Assembly: GCA_944989445.1 (NCBI GenBank)
Contig: CALYLW010000131.1
Coordinates: 1,051,868 to 1,115,867 of the forward strand
Length of the DNA stretch: 64,000 bases
DNA from: Ampullaceana balthica
Taxonomy: Eukaryota; Mollusca; Gastropoda; Lymnaeidae
Reading direction: 5' to 3'
The notes beneath the pieces are model-generated. The model made no database searches. It worked only from the letters and a program-made list of their open reading frames with translations, and was not told where the DNA came from. The translations under genes were made by a program, and so were the position numbers. This document shows positions 1-11,536 of the stretch, piece by piece (position 1 is the stretch's first letter; every line of letters starts with the position of its first letter).

Positions 1-62
1 CATCACCTCACTCCAACGTTCAGACATCGTCTCAATCCAGCGCTCGGACATCACCTCAGTCT
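1..62. repeat. Edge of a 24-bp tandem array
   Basis: About 2.6 copies of a 24-bp unit, each starting CATC and containing CTCA. The array is cut by the left edge of the window, so its full length is unknown. Confidence 0.5.
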
Positions 63-114
63 AATGGAAAGGTTCTGCATATTAGTTTCCTATGGCCCTA
101 ATGGCGTTGTTTTT

Positions 115-607
115 AAATCCTTTATATTAACTCGTGGTGTCTGCGGCCGACCGACCGACCGACCGACCGACCGACCGACCGACCGACCGACCGACCGACC
201 TTGTCGCCAAAACTTTTGATCGATTTTTAACCCACTTGCTCGCAAGATAGCGAGCTGAAATTTTGCAGGCAGTTTCGTACCGATGATAAAAACAATGTAT
301 CAAAATCTCAGATCGATCGCATGTACCGTAATTAAATTATTGATTTTTTAGATTATTTTATTTATTCCTATGTATCATGCTATTTTTTGAGATAGAGCGT
401 CGCGGTGCGTATTATATTGAACAACCTTTCTGTCGCGCAATAAGGTGCGTATTTTATTGACAGCTCTTTTTATAAACATATTCCTGATCGGTGCGCATTA
501 TATTAAACATGTTTTACGACACAACTGCAATTTTGTATTTCTGGATGGTCTGGCGCTGCGTATTATAATGAAGATTCTTTTAATTACTTCTCGTATATAA
601 AGGATTT
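115..607 (+). mobile_element. Inverted-repeat (MITE-like) element, copy A1
   Basis: Bounded by AAATCCTTTATAT and its reverse complement ATATAAAGGATTT. It shares most of its interior with 63611-64000, in the same orientation: the block with TTGTCGCCAAAACTTT, GCAGGCAGTTTCGT and ATCGATCGCATGTA, and the block GCGTATTATATTGAACAACC. The sequence just outside the right inverted repeat (ATAGTCAAAAACTT then TTTTTACGGG) recurs beside other copies, so the true element may extend to about 645. No open frame was seen. A non-autonomous DNA transposon is the best guess; the superfamily is unknown. Confidence 0.6.
146..200. repeat. (CCGA)n microsatellite inside copy A1
   Basis: About 14 tetranucleotide units lying about 30 bp inside the element. 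Other copies have GACAGACAGACAG-like or CCGACC-like stretches at the matching place (about 5030-5045, 6270-6284, 4360-4380). The microsatellite therefore appears to grow from a site within the element. Confidence 0.85.
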
Positions 608-1895
608 ATAGTCAAAAACTTAGTTTTTTACGGGTTTTTCTTATTTGTTTTTTTTTACAAGTTCCGTAACCATTATTGCGCAAGTGGTACTTCTTTTACA
701 AGTTCTGTAATGTATACAATTAGTTATTAATGTTTTGATGTACCGCAGATGTATACTGTATAGTGTATACTCTACTGTATACAGGACAGTGTATATTTAG
801 TTTTGTTATTAAATTAAAAGCGGTGTTTTCGTAGGGCCCGGAACGAACTTCGCAATTAACATATGAAAGTGAACTTGACCTACGAAAAATTTGAGATTTG
901 CGAAAGCGACTCCGGGGACCAGTTAATTTCGTATCTCAAGGTACCACTGGTTATTTTAATACATTACTGTAAATATGATTGGTGTGTACTGAATGTTTAA
1001 AAAGACATGATACATTTGTATACAGTAACGTTCAAAGCACCGAAGTCGATATATTCTAGGTTGAGAGTATCTTTAAGCGGAGTCCTCCAGCCCCCCTCTC
1101 AATAAAGTTTGATGACCCCCCCCCCACCCTTTCCCCACTCCCCGGAACAGTCAGTAAGTAATGGTGATTATCCAGAGATATTTGTGTCCCCTCAAGCGAG
1201 AATTAGTCTAGACTTATCGGATTAATGGCCTTCCAGCGGGTTTTCGCCATAACGGTTAGTTTTATTTACTTCCCCAGTCCAGCGCCCCCCCCCCAAGGGA
1301 TCTCACGCTCCTCGTGTGTGTCCCCTGACAGTCATTGGTGGGAACTTTCATATAACCGATATGTCGGTGCCCATAGTGGAAGTGTTTGAGAGCTGTACGC
1401 GAACAACTTTTCCGATGTTGGTTAAATGATTATTATCATTGGATTAAATACGTTTCTTAGTTTGGTGAGGGTGTGTGGAGAAGTGGGTGGGGGGGGGGTA
1501 ATGCTGGTGTTATATTGATGGTAATACATTGATGTGGTTGCATAAAAGATGGATTATGGATGGCGGTGCGTGGAAATATACATTTTGTAACTGGATGGTT
1601 GTTTGTGTATGGATGCCAGTGTGTTGATCGCGCGGATTCCTTGTGGATTGAAGAGCATGGATGTTCGAGTCTTCTTACTTCTCACACGAGGCAGCACCCC
1701 ACCCCCACCCCTCCTCTCTTTTACTGTTGGCATTAGGCGGCCGCATGCCTCGTTTTACCAACACTGAGGGTAATCGTTTCTGAGAAAATGAAATGTCCCT
1801 TACTTTACTTAAGAATACAGAACTGTCATATAAGAGCTTTGAGGCTATGTACCAAACATTCTTTCTCATTTTGCAACTTTTCAACTTTGTAATAG
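608..1895. other. Unannotated AT-rich stretch
   Basis: No gene, recognised element or tandem array seen. It contains several oligo-C/G runs (around 1108-1118, 1284-1294, 1488-1498). Short open frames here have no recognisable similarity. Confidence 0.5.
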
Positions 1896-2215
1896 ACCAC
1901 TTCTGTCTTATGTACTATTAGTCATTTCTTTATTATGTACTATTACTACTATTAGCAGTTTCTTTATTATGTACTATTACTACTATTAGCAGTTTCTTTA
2001 TTATGTACTATTAGTCATTTCTTTATTATGTACTATTAGCCATTTCTTTATTAAGTACTATTAGCCATTTCTTTATTATGTACTATTAGCCATTTCTTTA
2101 TTATGTACTATTAGCCATTTCTTTATTATGTACTATTAGTCATTTCTTTATTATGTACTATTAGCGATGTCTGTCTTTTGTACTATTGAGCATCTCTGTC
2201 TTATGTACCATTGTA
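1896..2215. repeat. 25-bp minisatellite
   Basis: About 12 copies of a 25-bp unit containing TTTCTTTATTATGTACTATT, with some units lengthened by an extra ACTACTATT. The end near 2180 is diverged. Confidence 0.85.
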
Positions 2216-2423
2216 TATTTCTAGCTCATGTCCTATTGAACATTTCTGTCTTATGACGCTACTCGCCTTTCTCCAGCTGACATTTACCTGTGAACTTTTT
2301 CGGTGCTTTCAGCCTATTATGCCGGAAACATTTCTCTCTTAGCAATTATTGAGTTTTTTTTTACCCAAGTCACTTCTCATTGTTAATGGACCAATGTCCA
2401 CCATCTCAAAATAGTTTCTTCAC

Positions 2424-2628
2424 CCCTGTAATGGTACAACATCCCTGTAATGGTACAACATCCCTGTAATCGTACAACATCCCTGTAATGGTACAACATC
2501 TCTGTAATGGTAAAACATCCCTGTAATGGTAAAACATCTCTGTAATGGTACAACATCCCTGTAATGGTACAACATCCCTGTAATGGTACAACATCCCTGT
2601 AATGGTACAACATCCCTGTAATGGTACA
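2424..2628. repeat. 19-bp minisatellite
   Basis: About 11 copies of a 19-bp unit with core CATCCCTGTAATGGTACAA. The open frames on the minus strand here are only this repeat read in three phases and are not annotated as genes. Confidence 0.9.
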
Positions 2629-2899
2629 GCGCTAGCTAACAGGACAGTTTCCTTTCCCCCAACAATTAATCCCCCATCCCCGAATTCCTGATTCCCTGTC
2701 GACCCTTCCCCCAAACTCTGTCCTACTGACATAATCTTCCGGGGAGCCATCCATCATTCTGCCTTTCCAACCGCTGGATACTACCCCCTCCCCCCACGCA
2801 CTTCACCTACACTTTTCCTGAGTAGCTTCTGTAGTCACCTAGTTCTCAGTACTTCCTGCAATGTGATTGCGTTCACGTATCACCGCTGTCGGATTGTAG

Positions 2900-3125
2900 T
2901 TAAATTGTGTGGAGTGCAATCTGTCTGATTGTAGTTATGTGGAGGGCAATCTGTCTGATTGTATAGTTATGTGGATGGCAATCTGTCTGATTGTATAGTT
3001 ATGTGGATGGCAATCTGTCTGATTGTATAGTTATGTGGAGGGCAATCTGTCTGATTGTATAGTTATGTGGATGGCAAGTCTGATTGTATAGTTATGTGGA
3101 TGGCAATCTGTCTGATTGTATAGAT
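2900..3125. repeat. 32-bp minisatellite
   Basis: About 7 copies of a 32-bp unit containing CTGTCTGATTGTATAGTTAT and TGTGGATGGCAA. Some units lack a few bases. Confidence 0.85.
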
Positions 3126-3990
3126 GTGTAGAGTATAGACTATATCTAACTGTAAATTACCCATTAAGTCAACAGTCCATGGTTTGTAACATTTGCATTA
3201 GGTCATCAATACAATACGATGACATGCGACTTAAGTCATGAATGCATGATTGTAATTAACACATAAACTCATAATAAACAGATTGAAAATCCCACATGTA
3301 GTCATCAAGATGTTTTTGTAAATATTTACTTAAACTCACCAATGTACATCTTTAATGTTGCCCATTCCGTTAGCCTTGCATGACGATATTGACCATAATG
3401 ATAAGTTATCGATTCAATTGCATTTTCAAAAATTCATAGCATCGTTGGCTTCTTCCAACGTAAAATTGACTCGCCGGTGCTCGATGGTGATGCATACATC
3501 GGACACACAGCGTTATCGTTTTCCTCCTGCTACATAGACGAACGTTACCATCAATGGCCTTTTGTAGATCTACAACAATAGTTGATATACAACATTGGTT
3601 GATGCACAACATTAGTTTATCTACAACTTTAGTCAGCTTGTTTGGTCTTTGTCCTCATGGACAATCCCCCCTCTTTTCCCCCCTCTCTTTCTCCCCTCCC
3701 CCCCCCCAGACTGATCTATAGGTCTACATCTCTGACTCCATGACTCCATGACTCCATGACCCCATGGTGATTATTTGACACAACGTAGGTTCTCATTTCC
3801 CTTAACATAGAAGAGCGGCACGAAGGACTCGCTTGCGCGCTCAAGGCTTCTGCTGTACGACAGGCGATGAGCTGTTAGATTGATGGTCACGCTTGAAATA
3901 CGATACGTCATCCACCTCCTTTCCCTACCCGCCGTGTAACGACCGCTGTCTGAAACAGTTGAATAAATTAAACAACCCGTAAAAACAAAG
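3126..3990. other. Unannotated stretch
   Basis: No gene or element recognised. A short 10-bp repeat (GACTCCAT) lies at about 3735-3767 and an oligo-C run at about 3698-3708. Confidence 0.4.
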
Positions 3991-4001
3991 TTTTTGACTA
4001 T

Positions 4002-4403
4002 AAATCCCTTATATATGAGTCATAACTAAAAGTATTGGTTATGTTCAATATAGTATGCACCGCGCGGCAAACATTTACAGACCGAACGCGACTGAACATC
4101 TCCTTGCTGTAAACACGGGGATGCGGTCATCGATGGCTGGAGTGGACTCCTGTGTACCGTGGGGGGTCAACTATAGCAGACGGCTACATAGAGATACATA
4201 GAGATAAAATAAAAATGCATTAATTTAATTACGGCATTTTCGATCGATCTGACAGTTTGATACAATGCATAGCTAGGTGACACAAGTCTATGTGCAAAAT
4301 TTCAGCTGGCTAGCATCACGGCAAATGGGACACTATTTACTTTTGTTTTTTTCCGCCGGACCGACCACGACGACAAGACGGGGAATTTAATAAAAGGGAT
4401 TTA
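4002..4403 (-). mobile_element. Inverted-repeat element, copy B2
   Basis: Begins with AAATCCCTTATAT and ends with TAAAAGGGATTTA. Interior motifs ATGCATTAATTTAATTACGG, CGATCGATCTGA and GCAAAATTTCAGCT are shared with 4569-5070 and, in reverse, with 62531-63029. The flank CCGTAAAAACAAAGTTTTTG is also shared. No coding capacity seen. Confidence 0.6.
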
Positions 4404-4568
4404 TTTTTTTTTAAATAAAATGACATGGTACAAACTAACCCAGCCTGGGACCCACGAACGTTTCTCAAAATAAATAGCTTTTGACTTTCACCTTAACCGC
4501 CACGCCATTTTTGCCACGAGAATACATGTAAAATAAAACAAACCCGTAAAAACGCAGTTTTTGACTAT

Positions 4569-5070
4569 AAATCCCTTATATATGAGACATAACTAAAAGT
4601 ATTGATTATGTTCAAACGTGACAAATATTTACTGACTGAATCTGTCTTAACTCCCCTTTGCTTTTAACCCGGGTGGGGGGTGGGAGAGGGGAAATGTCTT
4701 GTCACCGATCGCTGGACCGAGCTCAGCGTGACACGCAAATGTAAACAAAAGCATGCCGGTTTACCTGGTTAAACACCAGATGTGTTCACCGAAGGCTGGG
4801 GTGAAGTCAAGTGACCCGTAAAATGTAAACGATAGCGACCGCTACATATAGTTTATATAGATAAACTAAAATGCATTAATTTAATTACGGTACGTTCGAT
4901 CGATCTGAATTTTTGATAAGATGCATTGTTAGGTGACACGGGTCTGTGTGCAAAATTTCAGCTCGATGGCATGACGGGAAGTGGGTCATTTTTTAATTCT
5001 GTTTTTCCGCGGTGCCCGCCCAAGACAGACAGAGAGACAGAGACGGCGGTGAAGTTAATATAAGGGATTT
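4569..5070 (-). mobile_element. Inverted-repeat element, copy B3
   Basis: Inverted ends AAATCCCTTATAT and AATATAAGGGATTT. It is about 500 bp long, the same as copy B1 at 62531-63029 but in the opposite orientation, and shares GTCACCGATCGCT, GAGCTCAGCGTGACAC and the terminal GACAGACAG block with it. Copies B2 and B3 lie 165 bp apart. Confidence 0.65.
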
Positions 5071-5969
5071 TAAAAGTACGCCGATCCCCCCCCACACACA
5101 CACACACAACCACACACCTTTTTCCACTGCCGTGTCCTTTCCCGCCCTAGCGAGACAATATTTTAAACCTGGACTGGGGCTATTTTCGGCGTGACCCCAA
5201 TTCAATAAAGGAAACAACCCTTGCTATTGTGATCCACGTGACCTAAAAAATAAATTATTTATGGCATACTACCGTGACATACTACCCTGACATATTGCCG
5301 TGACATACTACCCTGACATATTGCCGTGACATGCTTTTAAATAATCTCTTTTTTTCCTCTTCCCCCGCCTGGGAGTAAAGTATAATGTTTTATTTTATTT
5401 GACGCTCGTCTTGTATAATAACATAATTTATTTACATGTAGCCTTTGGCAAGGAGTTAGTTACCCTGAGCCTTTTCTTGACATAACGGATGTTGTGTGGT
5501 GGAAAGTACGAGAAGAAACGCGTATGGTGGTTTTCCATTACGAACACGTATTCCAAACCAATAAATAGAGGTAAAAAAAAAGATTTTTAAAAACGTCGTT
5601 TTTATAAGTAGACTAAAAAGAAGAAATTATTTAAAACTTTAAATTTCAAGTACTTTGATTAAATATGACTAAAAACGCTGGGCGGATGTTTGATATACAA
5701 TTTAAAGATTTATAATTTAGAAGACAAAAGAGAGATCTATAAGTGAGAGAATGAGTGAACTGCATATGTTAAACCTCATGAGCGCCCGCCCCACGTTTTA
5801 GTCATATTAAATAGAAGTAATTGAACTTAGAAGTATAAAATTATTTTCTTCTTTTAATTCCACTTATAAAAACTTGATTTTTTAAAATATTTTTTTTACC
5901 TCTAATTATTTTATTCTTTTTAGTTTAAGTGTAAAATCATAGAGTATATCAAAAATTTTATTTCTTTAA
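5071..5969. other. Unannotated AT-rich stretch
   Basis: Holds a C run and short CA repeat at about 5087-5110 and a few copies of a TGACATACTACCC/TGACATATTGCCG alternation at 5267-5335. No gene seen. Confidence 0.4.
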
Positions 5970-6306
5970 ACGCATCGCGTGACAACCATTTACAGAATGA
6001 AACTGACTGAACTCACCTTGCTGTAAACAAGGGGATGTTGCCATCGATGACTGGGGTGAACTGGCACGTGGATATAAACAATAGCAGACGGATACAGATG
6101 TCATATAGAGATAAACTAAAATGCATTAATTCAACTACGGTAAATTCGATCGATCTGAAATTTTGATACAATGTATTGTCATCCGAGATCTATCTGTGGT
6201 AAAATTTTCAAATCTCTAGCACGATCAGTAGTTGTTTAATTTTACATTGGAAAATTTGAAATTTTGCGGACAGACAGACAGACAGGAACGAAGGGAAGTT
6301 AATAAA
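5970..6306 (-). mobile_element. Inverted-repeat element, truncated copy B4
   Basis: Shares AACCATTTACAGA, CTTGCTGTAAACA, GATGCATTAATT-type and CGATCGATCTGAAATTTTGAT-type motifs with copies B2 and B3 and carries GACAGACAGACAGACAG near one end. The AAATCCCTTATAT end is missing, so one end is truncated. Confidence 0.5.
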
Positions 6307-6402
6307 ATCGTGGTAATAAAAGAAAAAGGAGTATAGTAGTGTTGTGGTGCGGGAGGGAGGGGAAGCGAGGGATGAATGCCTGGAGTAATTTTAAACTCTA
6401 CT

Positions 6403-6628
6403 CTTCCACTGGGTGTTACGACCTGGCCGTGCTGACTCCACTGCTCCACTGGGTGTTACGACCTGGCAGAGCTGACTCCACTGCTCCACTGGGTGTTACG
6501 ACCTGGCCGTGCTGACTCCACTGCTCCACTGGGTGTTACGACCTGGCCGTGCTGACTCCACTGGGTGTAACGACCTGGCCGTGCTGACTCCACTGCTCCA
6601 CTGGGTGTTACGACCTGCCCGTGCTGAA
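6403..6628. repeat. 40-bp minisatellite
   Basis: About 5.5 copies of a 40-bp unit containing CTCCACTGGGTGTTACGACC; one unit is shortened. The repeat gives overlapping open frames on both strands that are not genes. Confidence 0.9.
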
Positions 6629-7545
6629 GCGCTCCGACTCCCAAACTTACTGGATATGCCCATCTGCACAGACCATCTCCTGAAGGATAAAAATGTTTGA
6701 GTTTTTGTATTCATTGATTCTGCAACAAATCAGTCAATATCTGGTTAAGTTGTAATCCCACCTTTTCCACCTTCACATTGCTACGGAATATTTCACTTTC
6801 ATCGGAAGTTTTAAAATAATTTTGTTTCTTTCAATTTCTGAATTTCTTTAAAACATATAACTCATTATTTTGTATATTTTGGCGTTTACAATTACGTTAT
6901 TCATTAAATCTCTGAAACTCTTTAAGGCAAAAAATATTTTCTTGAAAGCAAAAATGTTTTGAAAAAAATAAGAAACGGAATTTTGAGACTGCAGAACAAT
7001 GCAATACTTACTTAAAATCAACATCTACTGTATTGTCTGTGTAATTTACTTTAATTAAACTTAAAAACATAAGTTAAATAATGTGTTTAAAATGAGCACT
7101 CAACAGTGTAGCAGTAGCCGTTTGAAATACGCACCGCCCTGGAGCGTGCTACTGCACACATGCACTGTAAAAAACAAGCGGCTACTGCAAAGTACCAGGC
7201 AACATGCATTTACTGTTATGTCGTCCGCTTGTCTGTTTGATCGTCTGCTGCCATGTGGCTGGCTGAGCGCGCGCGCTCGCTGACTGTTCCATCGTTTTCT
7301 CTTCTGCTACTTGCTGCCTTGCGTGATAAGGACGGGAGGGAAAAAGGGGGGGAGGGGAGAGAGAAAAAAAAGTTGTATCACCAGGGATCCCACAATTTTA
7401 CAAAAGATTCCCCATGTTTTGTTATGAAATGATACTTATAAAGTAAACCCCCAAAAAAATGCGTGTCAGAAAAACAAAAATAAATGAAACATCTACTGGG
7501 TAGAAAATAAACCAGGAAGATAACATTAGAGAAGTCTGTATAAAT
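6629..7545. other. Unannotated stretch
   Basis: AT-rich. An imperfect inverted repeat around 7105-7190 (CAGTAGCCGTTTG against AAGCGGCTACTG) is the only structure noticed. No gene recognised. Confidence 0.4.
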
Positions 7546-7806
7546 ATTGTTTTGACCTAGTTTAATATAAGTATTGTTTTGACCTAGTTTAATATAAGTA
7601 TTGTTATGACCTAGTTTCATATAAGTATTGTTATGACCTAGTTTCATATAAGTATTGTTATGACCTAGGTTCATATACGTATTGTTATGACCTAGTTTCA
7701 TATAAGTGTTTTATGTCCCAGTTTCAAATAAGTGTTTTATGGCACAGTTTCATATAAGTATCGTAATGGCCCAGTTTCATATAAGTATAGTATTGGCCCG
7801 GTTTCA
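7546..7806. repeat. 27-bp minisatellite
   Basis: About 9 copies of a 27-bp unit containing ATGACCTAGTTTCATATAAG, more diverged toward 7800 (GGCCCAGTTTCATATAAG). The unit length is a multiple of three, which explains the open frame on the minus strand. Confidence 0.9.
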
Positions 7807-8850
7807 TACACGGCAAAATAGACATTATTTCTTGGGAAATATTTTAATAATAATTAATTTCTTGACTAATTTTTGTCTCTCGTGGATTTCAGCTTTAGTC
7901 TTTAGAGGTGGTATAAACATTTTTAAAGGAGTTTAAGGCTGTCCAAATGTCCACAGCAATGTCAATGTTGTCCAAATGTCCACAACAATGTCCAGGGAGT
8001 TAAAATCTCTTATCTGAACTTCTTATCTCATCTATTACGCTGTCGTAGACTGAAACTACCTTTAAGATTTTTTAGATTGTCATCAAATTAAGACTTCAGA
8101 CGTATTATTTTTGCTGTGGGTTTTTTTCCTCTGTAAATCGCTTCTTTTAGCTTTCGACAATACACACAACATTCTACCGGTCAAAAAATAGAGTGGTCAA
8201 ACTACAGTCGCGAGAGCCGTCCTTACGGGTGGTTGTGGGTTGTGTTGTTTTTTTTCTCAGTCCCTTTCTCTTTGGCTTAAGTTGGTTAAAATTCGTGACT
8301 GAACTAAAGTGATGCTTTGTGTTAGCACCGGTCAACACACTGAATGGTTTTATTGGTGCTGGAATCGTGCGCAACTTTGTCTTTGGTTGGTGTGTAACTT
8401 GAGCTGAAAATGTACCGGTAATTCATCATTAATGAGAGTAGTAATGGGGGGGGGGAGACAATCTCGCGCCGTAGAAATGAAGATATGAATGAATTAGCCC
8501 CCCTATAATGTGCGGCGTTAAGTGCTGGCTTGAAGGAGCAGCATTGATTTGATGGCTAAGCCTTGCTACGGGTCGCTCAAAACAAATATTCAAGAATAAA
8601 AATACCGTTAAAATAATTATAATTAGGTAAATTTTATAATTTTATTGTGTGATGAAACTCGACACCCTAGGATTATGCATGAAGGGCTGGATTAGAAGAC
8701 GCAGAAGTAGAGCGAATATCTCAACGTTCAATATCACTTGAGCTCAAGATGGTTGTTTTAATGTCTAATGGTAACGGGCGTCATTGGCTGTTTGTTGGTC
8801 GTGAAGCTTTGTTCGTTGTTAAAGTACAATATGAGGTAACGTAGTGGTGT
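7807..8850. other. Unannotated stretch
   Basis: A two-copy duplication around GTCCAAATGTCCACA is at 7940-7990. Otherwise AT-rich with no gene or element recognised. Confidence 0.4.
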
Positions 8851-9140
8851 CCGTTACTCGGATGGATACAGAGCTAGTGCTGAGCATGTCTATGGTGACC
8901 ACTGCACTGTCGGTCGGGCTGTCCAGTGCTAGAGCCAGGCAAAGAGGCTTCACAGGGGGGGGGGTGGGGGAGGGGCGTGGTTTTCGGAGGTTGAGGACCG
9001 CACCAGTTTACACCATCATGTTAAATTCTTTTTATGTTCTCGTTTAATTGTGTACATGTGTGTGGAAAAACAAAGAAACCAAATCATTGTGAAGAAATCA
9101 CCACGACTGCAACTATGATACTATAAGAATCCTAAAGCAA

Positions 9141-9330
9141 CAGTCGCGTCCGTCACAAAGGGGGTGAGTGGAGTACGGACCGCACAAGTCGGCACCATCA
9201 GAAGGGGTTACACCAAACTGTAAATTTCTGTATGTTCCCGTTCTTTGGCAAGATGTCTACGGGGTAGGTCGTGAAGGGGTGACACCATGAGCTACCGCAG
9301 TGGGTGACACCAACCCTAGTGACGCCTCCG
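9141..9330 (-). mobile_element. Short hAT-like element, family F copy 1
   Basis: Begins CAGTCGCGTCCGTCAC and ends CCCTAGTGACGCCTCCG, an imperfect inverted pair. Interior CGGACCGCAC, GACACCA and GGTGACACCAACCCTAGTG match, in reverse, the better-preserved copies at 33558-33759 and 40630-40833. No 8-bp duplication is evident at this copy, and it abuts the 52-bp minisatellite. Confidence 0.55.
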
Positions 9331-9787
9331 ACCAGGGCGGTCCAACAGTGACCACTACGTTTGTGGGCCAGTACAGCGCTAGTGCCAGGCAGTTCAACAG
9401 TGACCATTACACTTGTGGGCAAGTACAGCGCTAGTGTCCGGCAGTCCAACAGTGACCACTACACTTGTGGTCAAGTACAGCGCTAGTGCAACTAGTGCCA
9501 GGCTGTCCAACAGTCACCACTACATTTGTGGGCCAGTACAGCGTTTATGCCAGGCAGTCCAAACAGTCACCACTACGTTTGTGGTCAAGTACAGCGCTAG
9601 AGCCAGGCAGCCCAACAGTGACCACTATACTTGTGGTCAAGTACAGCGCTAGAGCCAGGCAGCCCAACAGTGACCACTATACTTGTGGTCAAGTACAGCG
9701 CTAGAGCCAGGCAGCCCAACAGTGACCACTATACTTGTGGTCAAGTACAGCGCTAGAGCCAGGCAGCCCAACAGTGACCACTATACT
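9331..9787. repeat. 52-bp minisatellite
   Basis: About 9 copies of a roughly 52-bp unit with CCAACAGTGACCACTA and GTACAGCGCTAGAGCCAGGC. The last four are almost identical, suggesting recent homogenisation. Diverged pieces of the same unit lie at about 8868-8945, beyond the short hAT-like element. Confidence 0.9.
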
Positions 9788-10714
9788 GGTAGATCTTGTC
9801 AATGAAACGAACTGCTCTGGTAGACACTGGCATTCATGGCCGCTACAAGTTGATCTCTACTGAGAAGATCTTGGTATTCGACTGAGAATAATAAAAATCA
9901 CGGCAATTAACGTACACACACCGTCAATCAATAATAAAATTGTATAATTCTGCAACTTTCATTCAAACGATGCGAACACACACGCGGAGAGACGCAGAAA
10001 TCGACACGTTCGCAGTCGTTGAAATACGCCAGATATTCTTGAAATTTAAGGGACATAACCGTGTTTTAAGAGTAGGATCAAGCCGAGTTACTGTACGAAA
10101 TGCATTCTGTCTGAGCCGTATTGTGAGTAGTGAGTGGGTGGGGCTAAAGTGTGAAGGGTGAATCTGGGCCACGGTGAAATGTTGAACACAAATAAGGCTA
10201 AGAACTAGGTCACGGCATAAAGAAGTCGACAACATAATCCCCCCTCCCCCTCCCCCCTCCCTTCGGTACTTGTGTGAGGATGGACTCAGTCAAAGATAGA
10301 TGTCAGGACGAGCGCCGCGAACCAAAGGTTCTAAAACCGTGGTCACCCTCTCCAATTATTATCGGGAACAGAATGGTTCCGCGGGTGAAATTCGAATGTC
10401 AAAATTAAACCAGCCCAAAAGTTATTTTTTTTAATTTTAAAAAAATGAAATACATGTTTGTACAATTCTATTCCTTGTATAGCACTTGCTGGGGTGTTCG
10501 GTTTTTTAGGTCTACAATTTTAGAGGTAACTTGTGACATGCGCAACGAATCGACTTCCTTAATACCCCTCCCTCCCCCCCCCCAACACACACACACACAA
10601 AACACATATACACACACATAAACATTCTTTTTGCTTTTCCATCTCTTCAAATTTGTATTTGATTTATCTTTTTATGTGCGTTGGCGGGGGCGGGGGGGTG
10701 GAAGTTCGACGCGC
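9788..10714. other. Unannotated stretch
   Basis: No gene recognised. Oligo-C runs lie at about 10237-10260 and 10572-10584, followed by short CA repeats. Confidence 0.4.
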
Positions 10715-10828
10715 CCTTGAAACAGTGGCGTAGGTCAGGATTGGTGCCCCCCCCCCGGGACGAAAGAGACCTTTGTCAACCCCCTTCCCCTTCCAACCAT
10801 TCCCTACGCCCACGCCACTGTCTCAAGG
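10715..10828. repeat. 114-bp foldback with 16-bp inverted ends
   Basis: CCTTGAAACAGTGGCG at the left and CGCCACTGTCTCAAGG at the right are inverted copies with one mismatch. The interior is an oligo-C stretch. It could be a tiny MITE; no target duplication was seen. Confidence 0.5.
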
Positions 10829-11054
10829 ACACTAAGCTGAGATACTTACTTCCTTAACGTGCAAAACTGTTTCAGTATTATAATTTTTCTATTTCTACAT
10901 CGCCTTCGGTTTTCTCTTCTTTCAGCCAAACTGCATACAACGACCAGACCGCATCTTTCGTTCCACTCTGTAAGCAGTGATCATACACAAGGCAACGGAT
11001 TCTAATTTTGGAATAGAGTGCATAGATAATATAATAAAACACTCCGGTAGATAT

Positions 11055-11210
11055 GGGGATTAAAAACTATATTTATTATTCCGTATGCAAGAAGTAACGC
11101 ATACAAATTATCGTTCTTCCAATTCCGGAATTCGGGTATGGAATGGGTTGTCTGATCAAACCAGGAAAACCAACACACTATTAACACTCACGCTCTGATA
11201 AAAAATACAA
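11055..11210 (+). mobile_element. LINE C-terminal fragment
   Basis: Plus-strand translation gives SGIRVWNGLSDQTRKTNTLL, close to SGIRAWNGLPEESRKTNTLS in the LINE at 15140-16570. Only the last part of the reverse-transcriptase protein is present, so this is a 5'-truncated insertion. It leads toward the GATAA array at 11281. Confidence 0.7.
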
Positions 11211-11280
11211 GACTAGACGTAAATCATGGATAATGGCGTATGGCGTAATAATCTTTCACATAAAATGTGCGTCGACAACA

Positions 11281-11536
11281 TATAAGATAATATAAGGTAA
11301 GACGAGATAAGATAAGGTAGGATGAGATACGATGAGATAAGATAAGACGCGATAAGATAGGATAGGATAGGATAAGATAAGACGATATAAGATAGAATAG
11401 GATAAGATAAGAAAAAATAAAATAAGATAAGGTGAGATAAGTCGAGATAAGATATGATATGATATGATAAGATGAGATAAGATAAGACGATACAAGATAT
11501 GATAGGATAAGTTAAGATAAGATAAGATAAGATCTT
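11281..11536 (+). repeat. GATAA pentanucleotide array
   Basis: About 50 imperfect GATAA units. The LINE at 15055-16990 ends in the same pentamer and a C-terminal fragment of that LINE lies just upstream in the matching orientation. The array is best read as an expanded LINE tail. The two overlapping minus-strand open frames here are artefacts of the repeat. Confidence 0.85.

Noticed and set aside
10270..10420. rRNA-like stretch (CCGCGGGTGAAATTCG)
   Set aside because: Only a short resemblance; the surrounding sequence does not follow any rRNA.
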